From: Clitopilus passeckerianus
Lineage: Eukaryota; Basidiomycota; Agaricomycetes; Agaricales; Entolomataceae
Reading direction: 5' to 3'
Assembly (NCBI GenBank): GCA_944990035.1
Contig: CALYLX010000083.1
Coordinates: forward strand, 620,001-684,000
Length of the DNA stretch: 64,000 nt
The translations under genes were made by a program, and so were the position numbers. The number at the start of each line of letters is the position of its first letter. Within the stretch, counting starts at the first letter, position 1. The notes below the pieces were generated by a model. That model searched no databases, was not told the origin of the DNA, and saw only the letters and a program-made list of their open reading frames with translations. This document shows positions 1 through 10,659 of the stretch, piece by piece.

Positions 1-999
1 TTTCCTAGAAGAGATATTTTCCACAACATCTCGGTGAGAAGCCCGGTATTCGACTAAACGACGTCTCGGAGTCAAAACATTCAGCCTAAAGCACGTAGAC
101 CTCGGCACACAGCTCAGATTTTTCTGCAAGTTCTCGACACATTTGAGAGCACCGAAAAGCCACCTTTCTCAGTATATGGCGCCGAAACTTTAACTTCCCA
201 GATCAACTGTGGTGGTGGCCTTTGATCCTGGATCAGCACCTCAACTGCCTCAACTTGCTCGTGTGGGCGCCAATTGTACACAGCAAGTGGGGCGCAGCTG
301 CGACAACATGTCTCTTGATCGCCTACCAATGACGCCAGACGACCACCCTGCATTTCCCGGGTACCCTTTGTTCATTTGGTTCAATACAGAGACACCCATC
401 GGTTATTCGAGACTGCGGTCCCAAACAGCGATATTTGGCAGCTGTATGGGGACGAGTTCCCTTTTACCTGCCAGAGGACGCCGAATCTCAGATAGGTATC
501 CTCCTCAGAATCCCATATTAATCCCATATTCAAATCTTCCAGATGATGGTTGTGTCAAATTCTACCTATTGAACAACAATGCCAAGAACAATGCTAGCTT
601 GACTATCCGACTGTTTTCTTGAAGCTTCCTGCTCAGGAGATCTGCGCTGCCGCGGCCCAATTCATTCTTGCTTTATGTACGTGCAATTTCCGTGTCGCGA
701 CGCGTTGTAACGGTCACGTCTGTGACGCCTCGTGTTTCCTTCCTCTTCTCAATTTGCACTCCAGCATTCGCCAACTACTAGTACAACCTAGGCGAAAGCT
801 ACACGAAAGCCAAAGAATAAGCTAGCAAAACCAACGCTCTTGCGAATGGAGATCGATAGACTTCTGTCATATGAGGGCCGTTATACCCCACCATCGGCAC
901 CACAGAGGCAACTGCCCCCGACCGAGCAAATTAGGGTACTTGTTTTACGCAGCATTCGTACAAATCGTTAAACTTACTTACCTATTTTGTTGAAAGGAA
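1..999. other. Left flank, no supported gene
   Basis: No recognisable family is seen here. One open frame (209-622, plus) has no domain, signal peptide or splice context I can recognise, so I do not call it. An ATG at 846 opens a short frame that could be the first exon of the oxygenase downstream. It would be joined through a GT-AG intron starting near 930, but this start is uncertain. Confidence 0.4.
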
Positions 1000-3900
1000 G
1001 AACTTCAAGATGCTCTGGACTCTGACTTCGAATTCACTGGCAACTTCTACTACTCTGAGCATGAGAGTGCTGCACCCAATCCATGTCTCTACGTCGACGG
1101 CCCTGGACCCATAGGATTGCCTCTGAACGAAAGTGACGCAAGGGCTATAATTGAACACGCTTCTCATGCACCATTTGGGCGCAGAGACCAGACCATTGTC
1201 GACACGCATGTCCGAGACACCTGGGAGATCGACCCTGCCAATTTCAGATTTGAGAACCCGGCGTGGCAACCCTTCATCGACGGCGTGGTTGTGAAGAAAG
1301 TCTGGCCTGCTTTGGGAGTTGCAGAGCCCAACACACCTCCCAGATGTGAACTCTACAAGCTTCTCCTATATGAAAGCGGCTCTCAGTATGTGATTTCAAT
1401 GAGCAGCAAAATTACGTGTACTAAACATTTTCTTTTAGCTTTCTCCTACATCAAGAGTACGTGGCCGCTGGCACCATTGTTTCAACACAAACGCTCATTC
1501 TAAATCAGCACCGAAAAGACCAAAGGGATGTTTGCAACGATAATAATTATCCTCCCATCAGCATATACAGGCGGCCAAGTACACCTGCAGCACGATGGGA
1601 AGACTGAATTCTCGACATGTCCCACCATTCACACTTTGGCACATCGGTTCTTGCGTGGTATACCGACGTCATGCATGAAGTCAAACCAATCACGTCCGGT
1701 TACCGCCTCGCCCTCTCTTACAATCTCATCCATTCCTCGTTGACCGATGTACCTCAAGCGTCTGGTCCAAACCCCGCGACATCCAAGCTTCGTATTGTGC
1801 TTAGCAAATGGAGTACATCTTTGCCGCTTGGCGGCGAGTCGAACCTCCTCTTGAATCTGCTCAAGCACCAGTATACGGAGTCGAATCTCAAGGACGGCGT
1901 GAAGACCCTGAAAGGCGAGGATGCCCACCTTATGACGCATCTCAAACCTATTCTCGACGAGCTGGGGTTTTCTGCCTTCCTTGGGCAACTCGTGTATCAT
2001 CTGTCCGGACCAAGCGCCTCCGGCCCTTGGGATAATTACTCTGGCTATGGAAAGAGGGGAAGATACGACGACGAGGGCTCAAACGCTGCACCTACACCAT
2101 CAGACAGCAGTGATGCACTGTCCGGCTTCGTGGAGATAGACAAAAAGGAACTCAAGATCGAACATCTGGTCGATTTAGAGGGCAATGAAGTCCAGCTCTG
2201 TGACGATCCCATTGAGATCGAGGATATCAATATGATCCCGAAGGATCCATTCCACAAGGTTGAACCGGATGAGGAAGAGGACGAGGGTTACACTGGAAAT
2301 GTTGGTATTTCATTCCTCCTGCATGCGAATATCCATTGACTCTTTGAGCAGGAAGGCGGCGCCTTAGAACACTGTGAGCAACCTTTTATCAGAGCAGGTG
2401 TCCGTTGCTAACATTCAACAGGGTATCGTCGTACCGCCCTTCTTCTGGTTCCGGAGTGCAGTGCAGACGAAATCATGTTCTCCAGCGCTGGGTTTGACTA
2501 TGCCCTAACCCATATGAACCGCTCAAACCCGAGCTTCCCAACTTCCAGAGAAAAGAAGACCGTCAATAAGATTGTGGAGGTTCTGGTGGGACGCGACCAA
2601 AGGGCAGCAATTATGATGGCTGACCTCGCCATCGAATGGAACGACCTTGCCAAGTGGCACAGGGTGATGAAAGAAGCCTTTGATTCCTTTGAATCTCTGG
2701 GTGTCGACAGATTAGTGCAGGCATGGAGGAAATTCGGCTTCAGTAATGTTCAATCAAGGTATTTCCCTGGGTTTTTCGTCAAGGAGTTCCAATGTTCGTC
2801 GTTTTTCACAACAGTTTTGAAGCTCTCATGACGCTGTCTCATAAATCCCTCAAGAACCGAATGGATACGCTCCATATGCTGGTGTCGCATGCTATGGCAG
2901 AAGAGCAGGAAGCGATGAATGGGTGGTGCGCTATCCAGGAAGATCGCATCCTCAAGTGCTTCCAGAGCCCGAAGGTTGATGACATCCCCTATCTTCTGGA
3001 TGCTGGGAAGAGCCGAGGTTCCGAGTTTCTGTGCCAAACATGCGTCCTTCAGCTCTGCACTGCCCCTTGTTAGGCTAATTTTCTGCATAGCATCTTACCC
3101 CAGTTGCTTGGGAAAACCTCAACTCCATTCGATTTCAAGATCACTTTCGCCAAGGCCATCCACGAAAACAGGAATGTTATCGTACAAGCCGAAGGACAAG
3201 GAGCCACTGGGTCCTCTAGAACCGATATTGATACTCTCGTCGGTCAATGTCTCAACACGGCCTGGACAGAATGGAACAAAGCTGTTGCACCCTCCGACAC
3301 CTCAAACTACTACTACCAACAAGCTACTGCAAACAGATCACCTGCTACAGTCAACATGCGCATCGACCGACTTGTCACTGTGCTCGAACTCTATCTAACG
3401 ACTAACCGCATCGCCAGTTGCCAAAGGCTTCGTGCATTGCTGGAAGAGCAAGGAAGCGACAAGCAAACACTCTATCGTGTTCTGTACGTTCCACTTGTCA
3501 AGAGGGTTATCCCCATGCTCCACAAGTACAATCTTAGGGTCACCTCTCCTCCTTTCGATCATTTCTTCTGAACGCTCACCCAAAAATACCTGGAGGGGCG
3601 ACTCCCACTGGCGCCGGCCTCGGGGTGGTTGGAGCCTAGGAAGTTTGGCTGCGGCTGTGACGATTGCCAGACAGTCAACGCATTTATGGCCGACAGGACC
3701 TCGTCTGAGCAACTCTTTCGGATGACCCAAAAACGCCGCCTTCACATCGAGCATGGACTTTCAGCAGCATTCAGTGATCTAGTCACGTTCGTCACTGTGC
3801 GGACCGGGATCCCCCATGGCGTGCAGGTAAAGAAGATTCCGGCGAAAGAAAAACGTCAAGCTCAGATCTTAGATGCGAGGTCGTTCCTTCGGAACCTGGG

Positions 3901-4114
3901 GAGTGAGAAGGATGTCCTGGAGCTCTTGGGTGAGCAGGCTCCTGATCTGCAAGTCGTTCTCCAACAAGGGAGCATTGCCTCAGGCTCGAAAGCCGCCACT
4001 CAATCTGGAAAGCCAACCGCGCCCGTTGCTGGTCAGAAGAGAAAGAAGACTAGTACGAATAAGCCCACGTTTACCAAGAACCTGGGAGTAATCGACCCGA
4101 CATCGAGCAACTAG
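1000..4114 (+). pseudogene. Broken 2OG-Fe(II) oxygenase (prolyl 4-hydroxylase-like, agaricomycete type)
   Basis: The family uses 2-oxoglutarate and Fe(II) to hydroxylate an unknown substrate. Exons join cleanly at first: GT-AG introns at 1386-1438 and 1457-1508 bring together FLLHQDTEKTKGMF, which carries the HxD iron ligands (His codon 1449-1451, Asp split across the second intron). GGQVHL then follows, and the distal His and the 2OG-binding Arg lie in HEVKP and SGYRLALSYNL after 1650. Between about 1620 and 1650 the reading frame moves from TEFSTC to SVLAWYTDV with no acceptor AG available, so this is a frameshift. After EGGALEHWYRRT (introns near 2300 and 2380) the C-terminal half continues in the frame from about 3104. 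There FDHFF is followed by an in-frame TGA at 3569-3571 and then TLTQKYLEGRL, consistent with an Arg CGA turned to TGA. Downstream KFGCGCDDC runs to the terminal stop at 4112-4114. A frameshift plus a nonsense codon make a pseudogene the best reading; assembly error at both sites is less likely. The 5' end is uncertain. Confidence 0.72.
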
Positions 4115-5914
4115 CTGTGTCACGGTCGGACTTGTCTAGGTCTCCTCTTCTATCCATTCTGCTCGTTACTTTTCGGGCTTTCCTGTTGACCACCTTCAAC
4201 TTAAAGGGTTTTGTTTCTAGACTACTGATAATACACCTCATATAATACGGTTAGGTCCTTAAGTCTGCTTTCTTGTATGATACCACGCTTGTTATTTTGA
4301 GACTTGTGATTCCGAATCATTTCGTCTCCCCCTGTGTGTATATGTTTTATTGTATAGCCCTCCTGCCAAGTCCGGAGTTTTCCTTTCAGCTTGGAGCCTT
4401 CGTTCTCGGTCCATAAATTGTAGCCAAAGCACCAAATTGTTGATAATTCGACGTTTTTCAGACTGGAAGCCACTAGCACTGTCCCTTATTAAATGTCAAT
4501 CCGGGCGCTTGAGCCCGGTGGTACGTACTGAATCATGGGACCCGTATATTTCCTGACGTTACTATGTTCTAAAACCAACTACAAGTTTTGATGAGTTTAT
4601 CCTCAATGCTCTGCAGGGCTGGTCTATCGCCCAGTACTTACAAGACATTAGCCTTGCCATCAAACGAGTATATCAACTCAGCGAGTCGGGCTTAAAGGTC
4701 GGACAGCCATTCTGGCTACCTTTTGTAGACAGAACCTCGCTATGTCCTGAAACGCGCTAGGCCTGAAGGTTAGGCTGCCGTTCCAGTTGTAATCATTGTG
4801 TTTACTAGTCTATGAAATACAAGTAGTGTTGTTGCAATAGAGAATAGCAAGGATATACCAAGTTGGCACTAAGCAAGCCCTTGAGCTGAGACACAACTAT
4901 AAATCACCATGATTGGCCAACACACTGCCGAAACACGCTTCTCATGCAGACATTTCTTTCATGGGCAATTCATCGTAGTAGAGGCACATCGCATAGGAAC
5001 TCCTACGACTTATCAGCGGTGTGGTATACAAGAAATTGCAGGTAACAAAGTAGTGTAGAATTACCTCGTTGAAAGAACCAAGGCTATTAAGATGACGTTC
5101 GCATGCAACTGGCAAGCATTCATCAGTCGTTCCGGAAGAAACTGAAATAAGGTTATATTTCTCACTCTTTTTAGCAATCAGGGCTCGACCTTCACATCCT
5201 GTTAGACTTAATTGTACCTACGCCTCAAAGTGATTAAAAATCATCAAAGCAATCTCATCTTGACCTAGCATGATGAGATGATCACAAGCAACTATGAGAA
5301 TGCTCCTAGTCCCCGCGCCTATCGTGATTGCTTCACAACTCAGCAGCAATTATGGCTGTTGCCTCGTGCTACATTATGAGACAAAGATGCAGGTTACAGC
5401 ATACGCGTACCATACATTGTTTTGGGAAAATGGCACCCCAGTGTCATAACTAATTCATGGCCGAACCTCCTGGCATGTGTGCCCTGCTGGCAGTAGGTCG
5501 CTTCCACAATCAGTCATTGCAGGAGTGCCTTTCATTCCCATAGATGCTTCGAGACTCCTTATAGCGGTAAACCACTCATGAACTTCTCCAAACTGGCTCT
5601 CTGTGCCTGAACTGATATTCTTGAACCAAACCTGCTGAGCTGGCCAAACCATGGTTTCTGGAGGACCCTTGGTAACCACCAAGTGGGAGTGAGGTGGGGT
5701 AGTTTTAAAATGATTTAGAAACCACCCCGCTCCACTCAGCCAACATATAAATATGAGTCCATCTCTGCAGCTCATTCAAATCGTCCTCTCTCCTTTCATT
5801 CCATCTTTAATGACTTCACTTCTGTACAGAGGTTTCAAGTTGAGGTCGGACAGGGACTGTACAGTGAGCGCACATCATCTCTGCCTTTGCCACTGGCTCT
5901 GGAGTCCACTCATA
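4115..5914. other. Intergenic, no gene seen
   Basis: About 1.8 kb of A+T-rich sequence with only short, unconvincing open frames on both strands. No domain, RNA gene or repeat was recognised. It ends at the TA target site of the Tc1-like element. Confidence 0.4.
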
Positions 5915-5916
5915 TA

Positions 5917-6127
5917 CAGTGGGCAACAAAACCCTTCCAATGTTTGCTACTTTTTCAAAAATGTGTTAATAGCTAATGAAATAAATTATGCAAAATCTTG
6001 AAAATAATATATATCATAGTTCAATCTCTTGGCTTGATGCTAACATGACCCTGAGGCTGTGCTTCCACTTTTAGCAGGTGTTTCACACAGTACAAGGTGG
6101 TGACCCATTGGAAGGGTTTTGTTGCTA
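5917..6127 (+). repeat. Left compound terminal inverted repeat of the Tc1-like element
   Basis: A 211-bp end repeated in inverse orientation at 7321-7531. Its inner tip (6106-6127) is an inverted copy of its outer tip, so the end could fold on itself. Confidence 0.9.
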
Positions 6128-6168
6128 CTGATTTTAAAAACAGAAATACATGGATTTTAGTACTTAGT

Positions 6169-7197
6169 CTACTTTCCCTTGGCATCAACTACTGCCTGAA
6201 TCCTTCTAGGCATTGACTCTATTAAGTTCTGGCACACCTCTGCTGGAATCTCATTCCAAACCTTCTCTACCCTTGCCCAAAGCTCTAATACTCCATTAGA
6301 TGGAGAATTATACTTGCTAAGCTCTTTTTTGACATGAACCCAAAGATGTTCAATAGGGTTCATATCAGGAGGGTTTGCTGGCCAGATTAGAACCTTCATT
6401 TTGTGGTGTTTAAACCATTCCTTGGCCATGTTGCTGGTGTGCTTGGGGTCATTGTCCTGCTGAAAAATCATATCCTTCACATTTACCTTATAGTACTTTA
6501 GGCTAGCCTGAAGTTCCTCCTCCAGGATTGAAGTGTAAAGGACCTTGTCCATGGTACCTTCAATTCTGGTAGCATATCCAACCCCATCCCATCCCATACA
6601 GCCCCATATCATAATATTTCCTCCTCCAAATTTCTGGGTTTCTTTGACGCGTCGCTTGTTAAGGCCCTCCTCCTTCCCTGCCCACACTCTCTCATTCCCA
6701 TCTGCCCCAAACCGGTTGATTTTAGTCTCATCAGACCAATAGACCTTTTTCCAATCATCTACAGTCCACTCCTTATGCCTCTCTGCAAACTCCTTCCGTG
6801 CACGAATATGCTTCCGTTCAAGTGCAGGTCGTTTCACCTTTCTAAAGGACTTCCAACCAGTGTTTTTGAGGCCCCTGCGTACTGTCTGAGGTGTGACAGT
6901 TGTGTTGGTAATATCTTGAAGAACTCTAGCAGCTTGGACAGCTGTAGAAATCTTGCCCATGTGCATATTGAGTTTTGTGTATTCAATGTTGGCAGGCGTA
7001 AGCTTAGGAGGACAGCCACCAGATGACTTGGGAAGGTGAGGACAATGCTTATCACGTATTCTGCTAATAGAAGCAAGGCCAATACCAGTCTTTTTATGAA
7101 TATGAGTGGCAGTGAGGCCAGTATAAAGCAGTTCAATGACATGAGTAGTTTGAGCCTTAGTGAGAGTGCGCATAATGGGTTGGGGGCAAAGTAGCAC
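6169..7197 (-). CDS. Tc1/mariner transposase, DD34E
   Basis: A 342-residue protein, the usual length for Tc1-like transposases, that cuts and joins the element ends in the nucleus. The N-terminal part (about residues 10-120) holds paired helix-turn-helix DNA-binding segments. The catalytic DDE domain shows Asp156 in WSDETK, Asp248 in FQQDNDPKHTS and Glu283 in PDMNPIEHLW. Exactly 34 residues separate the last two, which gives the DD34E signature. GGGNIMIWGC lies between the first two acidic residues, as is typical. No stop or frameshift interrupts it. The first ATG (M1) is used; a second Met at residue 9 (MRTLTKAQ) is an alternative start. It sits between the two 211-bp ends with no other gene. 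Confidence 0.95.
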   Translation of the reverse strand: MLLCPQPIMRTLTKAQTTHVIELLYTGLTATHIHKKTGIGLASISRIRDKHCPHLPKSSGGCPPKLTPANIEYTKLNMHMGKISTAVQAARVLQDITNTTVTPQTVRRGLKNTGWKSFRKVKRPALERKHIRARKEFAERHKEWTVDDWKKVYWSDETKINRFGADGNERVWAGKEEGLNKRRVKETQKFGGGNIMIWGCMGWDGVGYATRIEGTMDKVLYTSILEEELQASLKYYKVNVKDMIFQQDNDPKHTSNMAKEWFKHHKMKVLIWPANPPDMNPIEHLWVHVKKELSKYNSPSNGVLELWARVEKVWNEIPAEVCQNLIESMPRRIQAVVDAKGK

Positions 7198-7320
7198 TTG
7201 GGTCAGCTGTATATATAATGTACTGACACTCTAGTCACATGACTTTGTTGACTACAATCATACAATCAACAAACTCGAGTATCATGTGACTTATCACATG
7301 ATTACTAGATTCAAAACACC

Positions 7321-7531
7321 TAGCAACAAAACCCTTCCAATGGGTCACCACCTTGTACTGTGTGAAACACCTGCTAAAAGTGGAAGCACAGCCTCAGGGT
7401 CATGTCAGCATCAAGCCAAGAGATTGAACTATGATATATATTATTTTCAAGATTTTACATAATTTATTCCATCAGCTATTAACACATCTTTGAAAAAGTA
7501 GCAAACATTGGAAGGGTTTTGTTGCCCACTA
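7321..7531 (-). repeat. Right compound terminal inverted repeat of the Tc1-like element
   Basis: Inverse copy of 5917-6127, of the same length, with a few mismatches, the last base of the element among them (A where the left end predicts G). Confidence 0.9.
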
Positions 7532-7615
7532 TAGGTAGATTGCCTAGGTCAAGCTGAGGAGCCTTGACCAAATGGTACAGGTTTATATACCTATCTAGTA
7601 GTTCTAAATATAGCG

Positions 7616-7676
7616 CATGCGCAGCATGCTGAGTAAGTAATGAGTCATGCGCAGCATGATGAGTAAGTACATGAGT
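7616..7676 (+). repeat. Two-copy tandem repeat, about 30 bp
   Basis: Units at 7616-7645 and 7646-7676 share CATGCGCAGCATG followed by TGAGTAAGTA and ATGAGT, differing by one substitution and one inserted C. Further GAGTCA hexamers follow to about 7710. The repeat lies between the Tc1 element and the broken 3' end of the Copia element and may be part of a diverged LTR. Confidence 0.7.
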
Positions 7677-7865
7677 CAGTATGACTCGATGTGAGTCAGA
7701 AAGAGTCAGATAAGGTATAAGTCTCTCACGATCGTGAGAGATGCGGAGTAGGCATGGAAAAAGATGAAAAATGCGCAGTGATGCGCAGCATATGTGAGTA
7801 ATTGTGCATAGGTAAGCGGGCCGGGGTATGTAAGGAGAAACATGTAAGCAAAATCATAACAGAAA

Positions 7866-9039
7866 GGAGAGATTGAAGCCATGTGACTTGTCGACATGTG
7901 TCAGACAAGGCCATGTATTTGGCTTCAGTAGATGAGAGTGCAATTGTTTTTTGTGCACATGATTGCCAACAGATGATACCATCAGCAAGTTTCATGAAAA
8001 ATCCGGATACCGATCGGCGGGTATTCTCATCAAATGCCCAATCACTGTCTGTAAATGCTACTAAACCTTTATTAGATGCACCGTTGTAAACGAGCGCATA
8101 TTCTTGAGTTCCAATAAGGTATTGTAGAATATATTTAGCCTTATCAAGATGTTCCTTGGAAGGATTAGCAGAGAACTGCGACAACTTGATTACAGCATAA
8201 GCGATGTCCGGTCGGGTGCCCAGCATCAGATACAGTAGTGATCCAATTACGGATTGAAACTGTGAACGAAGTTGTGGGTCTGGAGCCTGAGCATTAGCCT
8301 TGGGCTTCCAACTAGTTGGTAGCGGTGTCGGAGCAGGTTTAGCATTAGTCATTCCAAAACGCTGTAGGACCTTTTTGAGATATGGCACCTGATCAAGTTT
8401 GATCGTGTTACTGGTCCAAGAAATTCTCATGCGTAGGAATTCCTTAGCTTCTCCAAGGTCACGACACTCCCACTTCTTCATAAATTCGGATTTTTTCTTC
8501 AGAACAAGGTTCCGATCTGATCCGAAGAACAGGGCGTCATCAACATAGACAACGGCAATGACTATCTTGCCATCATTGGTTTGGTAAACGAACACGTTGG
8601 CATCAGAGATAGTGCGTTTAAAGCCAAGTGCTTCCATTGACTTTGACATTTCTCGCCACCACGAGAGTGATGCTTGCTTAAGCCCATATAGAGCTCTTTT
8701 GAGATGCAAGACTTTGTGTTCTTGGCCTTTGACAGCGAAGCCTTCAGGTTGTGACATATAGATTTCCTCATCGAGTAGCCCATACAAGAAAGCGGATTTG
8801 ACATCAACACCTTCTATGTGCCAGCCTTCTAATGCCGCAAGGGCAAATAATAGGCACACAGTCTCAAATTGTACAACCGGGGAAAAGATCTCGTCAAAAT
8901 CTATACCCTCGATCTGTGAGAAACCTTTGGCAACGAGTCTAGCCTTTTTCCAACCATCAGTTTTGATGTTGAAGACCCAGCGGTTTTTAACCACTTTGCG
9001 GCCTTTAGGCAAATCAACAAGTTCAAAAATGTCACGTTC
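7866..9039 (-). pseudogene. Copia reverse transcriptase and truncated RNase H
   Basis: Reverse transcriptase motifs are clear: WVFNIKTDG, GVDVKSAFLYG, QPEGF, GLKQASLSW and the polymerase box YVDD. The RNase H start is seen in TDSDWA and SSTEAKYMALSDTCRQV. After WLQSLL the protein stops resembling the family, and about 80 terminal residues are missing. A deletion fused it to the flanking sequence at about 7866. Confidence 0.85.
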
Positions 9040-10659
9040 TCAGAGTGCCTCTAACTCCAATTGTGCCGCTTTCATCCATTCCTGTTGCTCCGCTTTTGGC
9101 AGTCGAGCAATATCACGAAATTGCATTTCGCGAATGTTTGATGGAAGACGGTTCTTTCCATCAGATAGAAATGCATGATCCGGTGGTGTTGCATTCTCAT
9201 CAGATGACATAGTCATATTAGCCTGATGGAGCAAGTATTGGATCAGAGGCTCTCCTCCATCCTTGCACGCATTGTGCAACCAGGCGAGATCAACGTCCAT
9301 CTGATCTTCATCATTAGGTTGTTGATTCTTTGGATGATCATCCGGGGATGTATCCATGTTATCGCCTGTCTCTCCTTGATCTACGGTATTGCTTGGAGGT
9401 TGTTCGCTAGTAACCGGTGCATCTGGCCTAGTTGAAGTCGTTTGAGAAGATGATTGATTGCTCTTTCTCTTTGGCTTTGGTAGGTTTGGTGCATACAGCC
9501 GGTGTTCATTTGGAATGCCTACAGTGCATTTCCATTTTCGCTCCGATGCAATAGTTTCCTTCAATATTTCAGAAGGTAACCGGTCTTCGCCGTAGATGTT
9601 ACCCAGTCTTCGAGTAATGTTCCTCACATGTGTACCTCGACGTGGCTCAGTGGTGTTCGAAGAATCACCTCGGCTATTCTGAGGGTCAAAGTTGTTCCGT
9701 GATGGAATTGTGTGAGGTGGAGTCCATGTGTCCGGATTAGGATCACTTGGAGCATCCTCTTCCATCGGGTTAGGTCTGTAGGACTGTTTACCCTTATCCT
9801 TGCTTGATAAGCGCGGAGAGGAAGGTGGAGAGGGAGAAGAGGATCTGGAATGATTATGTGAAGCGTGATCACTTGGATGTGATGGTCCTGGAGCCGTTCC
9901 AGAGTTATCATCATCCCCCGTTTCTTCAGGAATAGGTTGATTTGGGGTATCATCCTCCAAATCCGTCAAAGGGATTGGCTTATCGCCGACACGTGTAATG
10001 CCACGTTGTTTTTGATCAGGGCACCTTGGGAACAAGGTTTCATCAAAAGTCGCTGTGGTGCCTATAAATAGAGTATTGTTATGCGTTCGCATGAACAGGT
10101 ACCCTTTGGTGCCACGAGGTTGGCCAAGATAAACCATCATTTTGCTTTTGGGGGATAGTTTATTAACATGTTTGTCCTCGGGTAGATAGACGTAGGCTCT
10201 ACATCCGAACACTCGGAAATGAGTAATGTCCGGTTTCTCCTTGTGAATGATCTCATGTGGTGTGACCCACTTGAGTCGTCTAATTGGAGTGCGATTTATA
10301 AGATGAGTCGCATGTTCCATGCTGAATTCCCACCAGGATGTAGGTAAGCAGGCCTCATGTCGCATAGACTCTGCTTTGTCCATAATGGTACGATTAAGTT
10401 GTTCCGCACGGCCATTTTGTTGAGGCGTGTGTGGAGCGCTTTTGTGAACCTCGATGCCTAATTTGCGTAATGCGGCTTCAAATTTCATGAATCCACCACC
10501 CCCATCAATGCGCCATGATTTGATAGATGAACTGAAACGATTCTTGACCATCGCTTCAAATTCTTCCATCTTCTGGATGGCATCCAATTTCTTTTTAAGG
10601 AAACCAATCCAGACATGTAATGAATGATCAGAGGAATGTGATGATATACTTGTAGCCAT
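9040..10659 (-). pseudogene. Copia integrase core and linker
   Basis: Begins in the shifted frame with HVWIGFLKKKLDAI. It carries the second acidic residue in WRIDGGGGFM and the third in QNGRAEQLNRT. The usual VFGCRAYVYLP segment follows, and then a long Ser/Pro-rich linker leading to the reverse transcriptase. It ends at a TGA (9040-9042). The same frame continues directly into the next segment, so the stop is a single point change. Confidence 0.85.

Larger units (their letters stand above)
5917..7531 (-). mobile_element. Tc1/mariner element, apparently complete (1,615 bp)
   Basis: The element is flanked by TA at 5915-5916 and 7532-7533, the target duplication of this superfamily. It is bounded by near-perfect inverted ends of 211 bp (5917-6127 and 7321-7531). 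The outer tip CAGTGGGCAAC on the left is matched on the right except for the last base. Each 211-bp end begins and finishes with inverted copies of the same roughly 20-bp motif (GCAACAAAACCCTTCCAATG), so each end looks like a small foldback unit. One uninterrupted transposase lies between them on the minus strand. Intact coding, intact ends and an intact TA duplication suggest a recent insertion. Confidence 0.93.

Noticed and set aside
209..622. 137-codon plus-strand frame near the left edge
   Set aside because: No family, signal peptide or splice support; opposite-strand frames overlap it.
7534..7865. Remnant of the Copia 3' LTR next to the Tc1 element
   Set aside because: Only short resemblances (TATCTAG, CTAAATATAG, GAGTCA) to 13505-13895 were seen; not enough to call an LTR.
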